From: AE-B3B sp964543295
GTDB lineage: Bacteria; Aerophobota; Aerophobia; Aerophobales; AE-B3A
Direction of reading: 5' to 3'
NCBI GenBank assembly: GCA_964543295.1
Contig: CAZIXA010000033.1
Location: 1-24,229, forward strand
DNA length: 24,229 nucleotides
Part shown: positions 7,351 through 14,084 of the stretch, one piece after another
Numbering within the stretch: the first letter of the stretch is position 1
How the letters are laid out: each line of letters begins with the position of its first letter
Notes under the pieces: generated by a model
Seen by the model: the letters and a program-made list of their open reading frames with translations, nothing else
The model's database searches: none
Told to the model about the DNA's origin: nothing
Program-made: the position numbers and the translations under genes

Positions 7351-9399
7351 ATGGCTAGCATACTTTTTATCACCCGTGAAAGAAAAAGAGAAAAGTTTTT
7401 AAATGATCTCTTAGGACCAGAGTATCTGATTATTACGGAGAATGACCATCGAAAGATTAGAACTTTAAGTTTAATGGTAGATTTTATAATTATTGACTTT
7501 TCCTCTATGTTATGGGATGGTCTGGATATTATCCCACTGATAAGAGAATTCAATGACTCAATAGTGATTTTGGGAATAGGACGGAAGGTAGATGGAGGGA
7601 TAATCCAGGCGGCACGGGAGAAAGGACTTGCTGAATATGTTGATATGGACAAGGACATTACCCTTCTTCCTGAAGTGGTAAGGGAAAAAGTAGAAAAGGA
7701 AATGTTAATCTCAAGAATGGCAGAAGAAAGAATCTCCAGAGAATCGTTTCATCCTTTCTCATCTTCAGAAAAAGAGAGAACTTTCTCCTCAGAAGAATGG
7801 CAATTTTTAGAGCAAATGTCGCGCTTCCTGATCTATGGGTATAATTTAGATGAACTGATGCAATTTTTTCTGGATCTTTTAAACAGAATGTTCGGAATAA
7901 CCCGGCTTTCCCTTCTTTTAAGAGATAAAATAAAAAAAACCTATCGGATAAGAGCTTGTCTGGGGATCACAGAGGAAATGAAAGAATACATTCAACTTTA
8001 TCCTCAGCAGGGATTGGTGAAGTTCCTTGCTAGAGAAGGGACAGTGATAACCAGAGAGCGTATCCTGCAGACCGATTTCAAAACTGCCTATGACATAAAA
8101 CAAGAAATGAAGCTTATTCAGGCCAATGTTGTAGTTCCTCTTTCTCCCCAGGGTGAGCTAATAGGAATATTGGGTCTTGGGCCGAAGATCACCGGAGACA
8201 AGATGTCTCCGAGGGAAATTAAACAGGTCTTTTTATTTTGCAATCAAGTTGGACTTGCTATACAGAATCTTTTGTTTTACGATAAGATGTGTTGCCAGAA
8301 AAAGTATATTGAGAATGTCCTTAAAGATGCCACCAGTGGGGTAATAAGCGTAGATGTCCAACAAAAGATTACAACCTGCAATCTCCGGGCTCAGAAAATG
8401 TTAAATCTTGGTGAATATCAAAATTTAACGGGTAAGGATATAAGAAAACTCCCCTCACCTTTGGGTGACCTTTTATTCGAAGCTCTCACTCAGGGCACCG
8501 TCTATGAAAGAAAGGAAGTTTATGTTCCAGCTATGAAATGCTGGCTGGGCGTAAGCATCAGTCAGGTGAAAAATGCCAAGAGAGAGGTTTCAGGAAGTAT
8601 GATGATATTTACGGACCTTACTCCCATTAAATATCTACAAGAAGAGAAGGAAAAAGCGCAAAAAAGGGATTTTCTTGCTCAGGTAGCCGTTCGCTTCTCT
8701 CATGAGTTGAGAAATAGTTTGGTTCCCATTAAGTCCTTAGCTGAGCTGCTACCCTCAAAATACCTTGATGAGGAATTTCAAAAAAGGCTATATTCTGGAG
8801 TAATAAGAGAAATTGAGCGAATAGACAATCTTATTGAACGTCTGGTATTTTTCAGTCAACCTCTACATCTGGATAAAGTCGCTGAATCATTGCCTAGTTT
8901 AATCACCGAGACTCTGGAAAAGATTAAGAAGAAGACGTCCAGGAAGAGAGAGATTCAGTTGAATATTAGCTGTAAGGAAGAGAATCTGCAGGTTTACCTA
9001 GATAAAAAAGCTATAATTGAAGCTTTTGCTCATATTATAAACAATAGTATCGAAGCAGTACCGGAAGAGGCGGGAAAAATAGACATTAGCTGTGAGGCTA
9101 CAGATAAGTTACCTGAAAACCTTTCAGTCAGGACCCTAAAAAAAACAGTCTCCCCGGAACCGGCAGAATATGTGAGAATAGAAATTAAAGATAACGGTCC
9201 AGGTTTGCCAGGGGAAAATGTGGATAATAAAAATATATTTGACCCTTTTTTTACCACCAAAAACAGAGGAATAGGTCTGGGACTAACTATTTCTCAGAGT
9301 ATTATCGAAGAACACGGGGGTAGTGTAGTTCCTCTTAGTGAGCCGGGAAAGGGTACCACTATGGTGGTTTACCTTCCTCGCTATCGACCTCCCCTTTAA
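7351..9399 (+). CDS. soluble histidine kinase with degenerate receiver, GAF, PAS, HisKA, HATPase
   Basis: This 682-residue cytoplasmic histidine kinase has no membrane segments. Residues 1-120 look like a receiver fold that has decayed: one Asp (D49 in IIIDFSS) sits where the acceptor should be, but the N-terminal acidic pair and the C-terminal Lys-Pro are absent. GAF (about 150-310) and PAS (about 325-430) follow, then HisKA with His451 in FSHELRNS. The HATPase has the N-box INNSIEAVPE, the G1 box KDNGPGLP and the G2 box GIGLGLTISQS. The HisKA region resembles that of the preceding kinase (LAELLPSKYLDEEF here against LAQLLPDKYGDEEF there), so the two are probably tandem paralogues whose sensor parts diverged. 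The gap to the previous gene is 50 bases. The ribosome site is weak, and a two-codon ATG-GAA-TAG mini-ORF begins at 7338. Confidence 0.82.
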   Translation: MASILFITRERKREKFLNDLLGPEYLIITENDHRKIRTLSLMVDFIIIDFSSMLWDGLDIIPLIREFNDSIVILGIGRKVDGGIIQAAREKGLAEYVDMDKDITLLPEVVREKVEKEMLISRMAEERISRESFHPFSSSEKERTFSSEEWQFLEQMSRFLIYGYNLDELMQFFLDLLNRMFGITRLSLLLRDKIKKTYRIRACLGITEEMKEYIQLYPQQGLVKFLAREGTVITRERILQTDFKTAYDIKQEMKLIQANVVVPLSPQGELIGILGLGPKITGDKMSPREIKQVFLFCNQVGLAIQNLLFYDKMCCQKKYIENVLKDATSGVISVDVQQKITTCNLRAQKMLNLGEYQNLTGKDIRKLPSPLGDLLFEALTQGTVYERKEVYVPAMKCWLGVSISQVKNAKREVSGSMMIFTDLTPIKYLQEEKEKAQKRDFLAQVAVRFSHELRNSLVPIKSLAELLPSKYLDEEFQKRLYSGVIREIERIDNLIERLVFFSQPLHLDKVAESLPSLITETLEKIKKKTSRKREIQLNISCKEENLQVYLDKKAIIEAFAHIINNSIEAVPEEAGKIDISCEATDKLPENLSVRTLKKTVSPEPAEYVRIEIKDNGPGLPGENVDNKNIFDPFFTTKNRGIGLGLTISQSIIEEHGGSVVPLSEPGKGTTMVVYLPRYRPPL

Positions 9400-9418
9400 A
9401 AACAAAGGAGCTCTGGAA

Positions 9419-10489
9419 TTGGGAAATAAAGAGGCAACAGTGTTTGTGGTAGATGATGAGAAAAGTGTACAGGAATCAATGAGAATGATTCTGAAAGATA
9501 AATACCCGGTATATACTTTTAATTGCCCGGAGGAAGTTCTGGCTGATCTTTCTCTGGAGCCAGATCTTATCTTTACGGACATAAGGATGTTTTCTATGAA
9601 CGGTCTTGAATTCTTAAAAAAAATAAAAAAAATAAGACCTCAAGTAGAAGTTGTTATGATAACTGCCTATCCGGATTTTTCCTCCAGTCTACAGGCTCTT
9701 CGGTCTGGGGCCTTTGATTATATTGTTAAACCTTTTGGCAAGGATCAGGTACTGGAGGCTGCTGAGGGAGCTCTGCGGAGGAGAAATCAGATTATAGAAA
9801 GCACCAGAATGATCCAGGATCTGCGCAAAGCTATTGATCTTAATTATGAAGCTACTACCCGAGCTCTCGTTTTAGCTGTAGATGCTAAGGACTCTTATAC
9901 GGCTGAACACTCCTGGAGAACTTCGGAACTTCTGGTGAGGCTTGGGAAGAGGATTGGTATTCCCCATTCGAAATTAATTACCTACAAACGGGCAGCAGAA
10001 CTTCACGATATTGGTAAAATTGGAATTGAGGAAAGCATTTTGAGAAAAAAAGGCCCTCTTGCTCCTTTTGAATTTGAGAAGATAAAACAACACCCTCTTA
10101 TTGGTTATCAAATCCTTCGTCCAACTACCTTCTTTGGAGAAGGGCTGGATATTGTTTTGTATCATCACGAAAGCCATGATGGTAGAGGATATCCGGAAGG
10201 TCTTAAAGGCAAAAAAATTCCTTTTCCGGCAAGACTTTTTGCAATAATAGACACCTATGACGCTATGACTACTGAAAGATGCTACCGCGGTAAATTATCT
10301 TCCAGAGAAGCTATTGAAGAGATAATAAAAGGAAAAGGTAAACAGTTTGATCCTTCCCTTGTAGATCTTGTTGTTCCCCATTTCTCAAGATTTGAAAAAG
10401 ATGGGTATCTTCAGATGTTACAAAAACAAGGCTCATATCCACAAAATCGTGGCCCGCATCATTTTGGTGCAGCTGCTCCCATAAAATGA
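9419..10489 (+). CDS. response regulator with HD-GYP domain (probable c-di-GMP phosphodiesterase)
   Basis: This is a 356-residue receiver plus HD-GYP protein. The receiver has VVDDEKS, acceptor Asp54 in FTDIRMF, ITAY and the VKPFG lysine. The HD-GYP domain has H196-D197 in ELHDIGKIG and HHESHDGRGYP (249-259), so the metal ligands and the GYP signature are intact and cyclic-di-GMP hydrolysis is expected. I choose the TTG at 9419 because AAGGAG (9405-9410) lies 8 bases before it and the receiver then begins at once. The only in-frame ATG (9338) lies inside the upstream kinase gene and would add 27 odd residues. It starts 20 bases after that kinase stop and is probably a partner of one or both kinases. 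Lowering c-di-GMP would link the block to exopolysaccharide or attachment control, which is inference. Confidence 0.85.
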   Translation: MGNKEATVFVVDDEKSVQESMRMILKDKYPVYTFNCPEEVLADLSLEPDLIFTDIRMFSMNGLEFLKKIKKIRPQVEVVMITAYPDFSSSLQALRSGAFDYIVKPFGKDQVLEAAEGALRRRNQIIESTRMIQDLRKAIDLNYEATTRALVLAVDAKDSYTAEHSWRTSELLVRLGKRIGIPHSKLITYKRAAELHDIGKIGIEESILRKKGPLAPFEFEKIKQHPLIGYQILRPTTFFGEGLDIVLYHHESHDGRGYPEGLKGKKIPFPARLFAIIDTYDAMTTERCYRGKLSSREAIEEIIKGKGKQFDPSLVDLVVPHFSRFEKDGYLQMLQKQGSYPQNRGPHHFGAAAPIK

Positions 10490-10680
10490 GCTTGAACCGC
10501 AGAGATGTTGTGCACTCAAGGAGTTGCCTTACTTTAGTGCATAATTTGCACCCAGATAGGGCAAATAGATTAATTGATCTCATCTTTTAGATAAGCATTT
10601 TACCTACCCAATTCTTTGTAGACTTAATAGATCACGTTATTGGATAACCCCGCCCAGCTTTTTTCCTCACTTAAAGGACT
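10490..10680. other. upstream control region of the sigma-54 activator gene
   Basis: This non-coding stretch holds no convincing open frame and no clear terminator for the HD-GYP gene. It contains clustered GTGCA half-sites (annotated separately) and an AT-rich near-palindrome, AGATTAATTGATCT. Its length and position fit an upstream activating region for the sigma-54 promoter at 10681. Confidence 0.45.
10510..10551 (+). promoter_or_regulatory. candidate enhancer-binding sites (GTGCA half-sites)
   Basis: GTGCAC occurs at 10510-10515, and an inverted repeat GTGCA (10537-10541), TAATT, TGCAC (10547-10551) follows. The sites lie 130-170 bases ahead of the -24 element, the usual distance for sigma-54 activator sites that work by DNA looping. 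The activator encoded just downstream is the natural candidate binder. No second promoter in this window shows the motif, so the assignment is tentative. Confidence 0.4.
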
Positions 10681-10696
10681 TGGCATGAAAGTTGCT
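10681..10696 (+). promoter_or_regulatory. sigma-54 (-24/-12) promoter
   Basis: TGGCATGAAAGTTGCT matches the sigma-54 consensus TGGCAC-N5-TTGCW at all but one position. The invariant GG (10682-10683) and GC (10694-10695) are exactly 10 bases apart. Transcription should start near 10707, giving a leader of about 77 bases before the ATG at 10784. A perfect 7-base inverted repeat, GTTGGAA (10716-10722) and TTCCAAC (10728-10734), falls at the start of that leader and could be an operator or mRNA hairpin. Confidence 0.7.
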
Positions 10697-10715
10697 GATA
10701 AGGAAATTGGTGAGA

Positions 10716-10734
10716 GTTGGAAACGGGTTCCAAC
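10716..10734 (+). repeat. inverted repeat in the leader of the sigma-54 activator
   Basis: GTTGGAA and TTCCAAC flank a 5-base ACGGG loop, making a perfect 7-base stem about 10 bases after the predicted start of transcription and 50 bases before the start codon. It could be a protein-binding site or a hairpin in the message. No T-run follows. Confidence 0.5.
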
Positions 10735-10783
10735 CTTGAGCAAGTTTTTGGTATTGCTTTGAGTCTTGCCACAGGAGATCCTC

Positions 10784-12142
10784 ATGAATTCTATCCTCAT
10801 CGTAGATGATGATGAGCGCCAGAGAAAGCAGATATATTGGGCCTTCAAGGACTGTTATGAGCTCTTTCAGGCAGCCAATCGGGTAGAGACTCTTCAAATC
10901 GTAAATGAACATCCGGTCGATGTGGTACTTTTGGATCTGCATCTTCCCCCTCGAGAGAACACCCCCGAGGAGGGAATGAAACTCTTAAGAGAGATCAAGA
11001 AGGTTCACTCTGAAATCTCAGTGGTGGTGATTACTGCCGATGGTGACAAGAAAACATCCCTGGAGGCTGTCAAACACGGAGCATGTGATTATTTTACCAA
11101 GCCTCTTGACCTGGAGGAGGTGAAGGTTGTTCTTAAAAGAGCCCTTTACATGCAAAGCCTGCAGCAAGAGAATGAGCGTCTGCAGCAACAATTAGAAAGC
11201 AGATACACCTTTACCAATATTGTGGGAAATAGTCAAAAAATGCAAGAGAGCTTCAGATTAATTAAGAAAGTAGCACGGAGTAATTGCTCGGTTCTCCTGC
11301 AGGGAGAAAGTGGAACCGGTAAGGAGCTGGTCGCTCGAGCCATCCACTATAATGGCCCGAGGAAGGAGAAGACCTTTGTGCCGGTAAACTGCGCCGCTAT
11401 ACCTGAATCGCTCCTGGAAAGCGAACTATTTGGCTACGAAAAAGGGGCCTTCACGGGAGCGGCCACTAGAAAGCCGGGGAAATTTGAGATAGCCTCTGAG
11501 GGAACCGTTTTTCTGGATGAGATCGCCGATATGAGCCTCCCCATGCAGGCCAAGATACTAAGGGTGGTTCAGGAGCAATCTTTTGAAAGGGTAGGGGGAA
11601 CAAAGTCTGTTAAAGTTGACTTTCGTCTCATTACCGCTACTAATAAGGATTTAGAGGAGGCAATAGCTAAGGGGCTCTTCAGGGAGGATCTCTACCACCG
11701 TTTAAATGTGGTTACTATCTACCTTCCTCCGCTGCGTCAAAGGAAGGAAGATATCGCCCTCCTGGCAAACTATTTCTTAAAAAGATATAATCGAGTGAAT
11801 GGAGAGAAAGTAAAGACTATCTCGGCTGAGGTTCTGGATCTATTAATGGATTACGAGTGGCCGGGTAATGTTAGAGAGCTCGAGAATGTTATTGAAAGAG
11901 CTGTGGTTCTGAGTAACAACGACGTTATTCTACCCGAGGATATTTTGTTAAGACCGTGGAAGAGTGCTTTGGATTCAGAGGTCATCTCGTCTCCCCGGTC
12001 TATTTCACTCGTTGAAGGGGAAAAAGCACTCATCCAAAAAGCCTTGAAGACCACACACTGGAATCAAACCAAGGCAGCAAAGCTATTGGGAATACATCGA
12101 AATACCCTGCGACGAAAAGTAAAGTATCTCAAGATCCATTAG
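10784..12142 (+). CDS. sigma-54-dependent response regulator (PrsR/NtrC family)
   Basis: This 452-residue NtrC-type activator has three parts. The receiver has DDD at 8-10, acceptor Asp51 in LLDLHLPP, ITAD and the TKP lysine. The AAA+ domain has Walker A GESGTGKE (174-181), the sigma-54 contact loop GAFTGA (221-226) and a Walker B-type VFLDEIADM. The C-terminus has a Fis-type helix-turn-helix, NQTKAAKLLGIHRNTLRRK. The receiver style (LDLHLPP, an insertion, then EEGMKLLREI) resembles PrsR, the activator paired with PrsK in PEP-CTERM/exopolysaccharide loci. The ATG at 10784 is preferred over an in-frame ATG at 10766 because AGGAG (10773-10777) lies 6 bases upstream and the receiver starts normally. 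The gene carries its own sigma-54 promoter, so positive autoregulation is likely. No exosortase or PEP-CTERM target lies inside the window. Confidence 0.9.
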   Translation: MNSILIVDDDERQRKQIYWAFKDCYELFQAANRVETLQIVNEHPVDVVLLDLHLPPRENTPEEGMKLLREIKKVHSEISVVVITADGDKKTSLEAVKHGACDYFTKPLDLEEVKVVLKRALYMQSLQQENERLQQQLESRYTFTNIVGNSQKMQESFRLIKKVARSNCSVLLQGESGTGKELVARAIHYNGPRKEKTFVPVNCAAIPESLLESELFGYEKGAFTGAATRKPGKFEIASEGTVFLDEIADMSLPMQAKILRVVQEQSFERVGGTKSVKVDFRLITATNKDLEEAIAKGLFREDLYHRLNVVTIYLPPLRQRKEDIALLANYFLKRYNRVNGEKVKTISAEVLDLLMDYEWPGNVRELENVIERAVVLSNNDVILPEDILLRPWKSALDSEVISSPRSISLVEGEKALIQKALKTTHWNQTKAAKLLGIHRNTLRRKVKYLKIH

Positions 12143-12440
12143 AAAAAATGGGGACGGGATTATTTTTTATCTCGGGAGTACAGAGTTAAAGGAGTAGAGA
12201 TTCTTCCTCTCCAAAGGCGTCACGCATCAATTTACTTTGACGTTGGTAGGCTAAGTGGGGATTATAGAGTCTCTCTCCCAGAGTTATAATGTGGCTCTTA
12301 TCTGCCGTTACGGGAAGACGCAAAGTAGCTTCTTCTCTCATTTACTTCACTTTTTTCTCACTTTAGCGTTATTATACATAATTTTTTACCACTGTAAAGA
12401 TAAAGTTATCTGGTAGCTCTGGAGGGGTAGGAATTTTCAT
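12143..12440. other. intergenic region between activator gene and pyr promoter
   Basis: I see no supported gene in these 298 bases. They contain small inverted repeats only: AGATAA (12398-12403) with TTATCT (12406-12411), and a GGCGTCA/TGACGTT pairing around 12207-12245. No T-rich terminator was found for the activator gene. One GG/GC pair near 12292 has 9-base spacing and was not accepted as a sigma-54 promoter. Confidence 0.5.
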
Positions 12441-12468
12441 TTGACAAGAAATTTTTCTTTATTATAAT
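12441..12468 (+). promoter_or_regulatory. sigma-70-type promoter of the pyr operon
   Basis: TTGACA (12441-12446) and TATAAT (12463-12468) are both perfect consensus hexamers with a 16-base spacer. Transcription would start near 12475, placing the PyrR-binding hairpin at the 5' end of a leader of about 146 bases. Confidence 0.85.
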
Positions 12469-12486
12469 AGTTATGTTATGCCCTGT

Positions 12487-12610
12487 CCTTTAAACTGGTC
12501 CGGTGAGGCTGGTAAGGAGGTAAATCCGGTGGAGTGGGGAAAAAGTAAAGATTTCAAAAAAGCTAAAGATTTTTTAGAGCTCTTCCTGCTAAAACAGGAA
12601 GAGCTTTTTT
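12487..12610 (+). promoter_or_regulatory. PyrR-dependent transcription attenuator
   Basis: The leader contains GGTCCGGTGAGGCTGG (12497-12512), which matches the PyrR-binding loop consensus (A/G)GUCC-N-G-N-GAGGCU. It is closed by a lower stem of CCTT (12487-12490) and AAGG (12514-12517). AGGAGG (12515-12520) can instead pair with CTTCCT (12582-12587), the left arm of the terminator, as an antiterminator. PyrR bound with UMP would hold the first hairpin and thereby free the terminator. Pyrimidine excess would therefore shut off pyrR, pyrB, pyrC and the following dehydrogenase gene. The pairing scheme is read by eye from the sequence; the mechanism is established for Bacillus PyrR. Confidence 0.88.
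12578..12610 (+). terminator. intrinsic terminator of the pyr attenuator
   Basis: AGCTCTTCCTG (12578-12588) and CAGGAAGAGCT (12595-12605) form a perfect 11-base stem around a 6-base loop, followed by TTTTTT. It ends 11 bases before the pyrR ATG, the expected position for a terminator that is conditionally bypassed. Confidence 0.92.
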
Positions 12611-12620
12611 ATAGGAAAAA

Positions 12621-13151
12621 ATGGCTAAGTTAATGGATAAGGATGAGATGCGGCGAGCTCTTTTGCGTCTTTCTCATCAAATTCTCGAGAAAAATAGGGA
12701 AATAGAAGACCTGGTAGTGGTAGGGATTCATCGCCGGGGGGTGACTCTGGCAGAGAGAATAAGCAAGATGATGGAGGAAATAAAAGGTAAAAAACTACCC
12801 ACCGGCACCCTTGATATTACCCTCTATCGGGATGATTTTACCCGAATCGCTTATCAACCCGTTGTAAGAAACACCAATATTCTTTTTCCGATCGATGATA
12901 AAAAGGTGGTTCTGGTCGATGATGTTCTCTATACAGGAAGAACTGTGAGAGCCGCCATTGATGCTCTTATTGATTTTGGGCGTCCAAAGAAGATCGAGCT
13001 GGCGGTACTCATAGACCGAGGCCATCGCGAACTTCCCATTCGGGCTGATTATGTGGGTAAAAACATTCCCACCTCTTCCGGAGAGATGGTCGAGGTAAGG
13101 GTTGAAGAGCTGGATGGAACCGATGAGGTACTTATTTTGAAGAGGACCTAA
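12621..13151 (+). CDS. pyrR: PyrR: pyr operon RNA-binding attenuator / uracil phosphoribosyltransferase
   Basis: PyrR binds pyr mRNA in response to UMP/UTP and, in many bacteria, has weak uracil phosphoribosyltransferase activity. The protein has 176 residues, normal for the family. The PRPP-binding signature VVLVDDVLYTGRT is at 96-108. The family-typical ITLYRDD near 65-71 and an IDRGHRELPIRADYVGKN segment near 131-148 are present. The ATG at 12621 follows the attenuator terminator, with a modest AGG 5 bases upstream. It is the first gene of the operon and regulates its own leader. The stop lies 2 bases before the pyrB ATG, which suggests coupled translation. Confidence 0.95.
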   Translation: MAKLMDKDEMRRALLRLSHQILEKNREIEDLVVVGIHRRGVTLAERISKMMEEIKGKKLPTGTLDITLYRDDFTRIAYQPVVRNTNILFPIDDKKVVLVDDVLYTGRTVRAAIDALIDFGRPKKIELAVLIDRGHRELPIRADYVGKNIPTSSGEMVEVRVEELDGTDEVLILKRT

Positions 13152-13153
13152 GG

Positions 13154-14074
13154 ATGGTTTTTAAGAGAAAGGATCTTTTAGGGATGGAGGATCTATCCAA
13201 AGAGGAGATTCTCTTTATTCTCAAGACAGCCGAGTCTTTTCGAGAGATCCTGGAACGACCCATTAGAAAGGTTCCAACCCTCAGGGGTAAGACGGTGGTT
13301 AATCTTTTTTTTGAGCCCAGTACCAGAACCAGGATGTCCTTTGAATTAGCAGAAAAAAGACTCAATGCAGATGTTTTAAATTTTTCCACCTCCAATAGTA
13401 GTGCAGTCAAAGGAGAGACTTTACTGGACACTGCCAGAAACATTCTGGCTATGAAGGTAGATTGTCTTGTCCTTCGCCACTCCACCCCAGGAACTCCCCA
13501 TCTTTTAGCGAAAAAACTTCCCGTTTCGGTAATCAATGCTGGTGATGGGGCTCATGAACACCCTACCCAGGCCCTTCTTGATCTGTACACTATTCGAGAG
13601 CAAAAAGGAGGAGTGGAAGGATTAAAAATTGTCATAATCGGTGATATAGCCCATTCACGGGTTGCCAGGTCAAATATCTGGGCTTTGCAAAAATTAGGGG
13701 CGGAGGTGAGGGTTTGTGCCCCTCCCACTCTTATACCTCCTTTAATCGAAAAAATGGGAGTTAAGGTCTTTTATTCGCAAGAAGATGCTCTGAAGGAGGT
13801 CGATATTGTCATGATGCTCAGAATCCAGAAGGAGCGTCAAAACACCGGGCTCCTTCCTTCCCTCTCTGAATATATAGAGTTTTTTTCTCTCACGGAGGAA
13901 AGATTAAATCTTGCCAAACCTGATGCCTTGATTATGCACCCTGGACCGGTCAATCGGGGAATAGAGCTACCGGCAAAGCTGGCTGATGGGAAAAGGAGCA
14001 TCATCTTAAATCAGGTAACCAATGGAGTAGCGGTAAGGATGGCCGTGCTCTATCTTCTATTAGGAAAAAGTTAA
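13154..14074 (+). CDS. pyrB: aspartate carbamoyltransferase catalytic subunit
   Basis: PyrB condenses carbamoyl phosphate and aspartate to N-carbamoyl-aspartate, the committed step of pyrimidine synthesis in the cytoplasm. The 306-residue length is typical. The carbamoyl-phosphate loop STRTR is at 56-60 within FEPSTRTRMSFE, and the second signature HPTQALLDL starts at H136. MHPGPVNRGIE near the C-terminus fits the ATCase family rather than ornithine carbamoyltransferase. The ATG is 2 bases after the pyrR stop, with GAGG 8 bases upstream inside pyrR. No pyrI regulatory subunit is seen nearby, so the enzyme is probably the unregulated trimer type, controlled through PyrR attenuation instead. 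Confidence 0.96.
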   Translation: MVFKRKDLLGMEDLSKEEILFILKTAESFREILERPIRKVPTLRGKTVVNLFFEPSTRTRMSFELAEKRLNADVLNFSTSNSSAVKGETLLDTARNILAMKVDCLVLRHSTPGTPHLLAKKLPVSVINAGDGAHEHPTQALLDLYTIREQKGGVEGLKIVIIGDIAHSRVARSNIWALQKLGAEVRVCAPPTLIPPLIEKMGVKVFYSQEDALKEVDIVMMLRIQKERQNTGLLPSLSEYIEFFSLTEERLNLAKPDALIMHPGPVNRGIELPAKLADGKRSIILNQVTNGVAVRMAVLYLLLGKS

Positions 14075-14084
14075 GGAACTCTTT

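Noticed and set aside
10766..10783. Earlier in-frame ATG for the sigma-54 activator
   Set aside because: The ATG at 10784 has AGGAG at 6-base spacing and begins the receiver normally; the earlier start would overlap that ribosome site.
12290..12306. Second sigma-54-like site near GTGGCTCTTATCTGCC
   Set aside because: GG and GC are 9 bases apart instead of 10, and no suitable gene start follows before the consensus sigma-70 pyr promoter.
12515..12520. AGGAGG in the pyr leader as a ribosome-binding site for a leader peptide
   Set aside because: No start codon follows at a suitable distance; the bases are explained by the PyrR hairpin and antiterminator.
13132..13536. 134-residue minus-strand open frame over pyrB
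   Set aside because: It covers the STRTR active-site region of pyrB on the opposite strand and shows no protein features.
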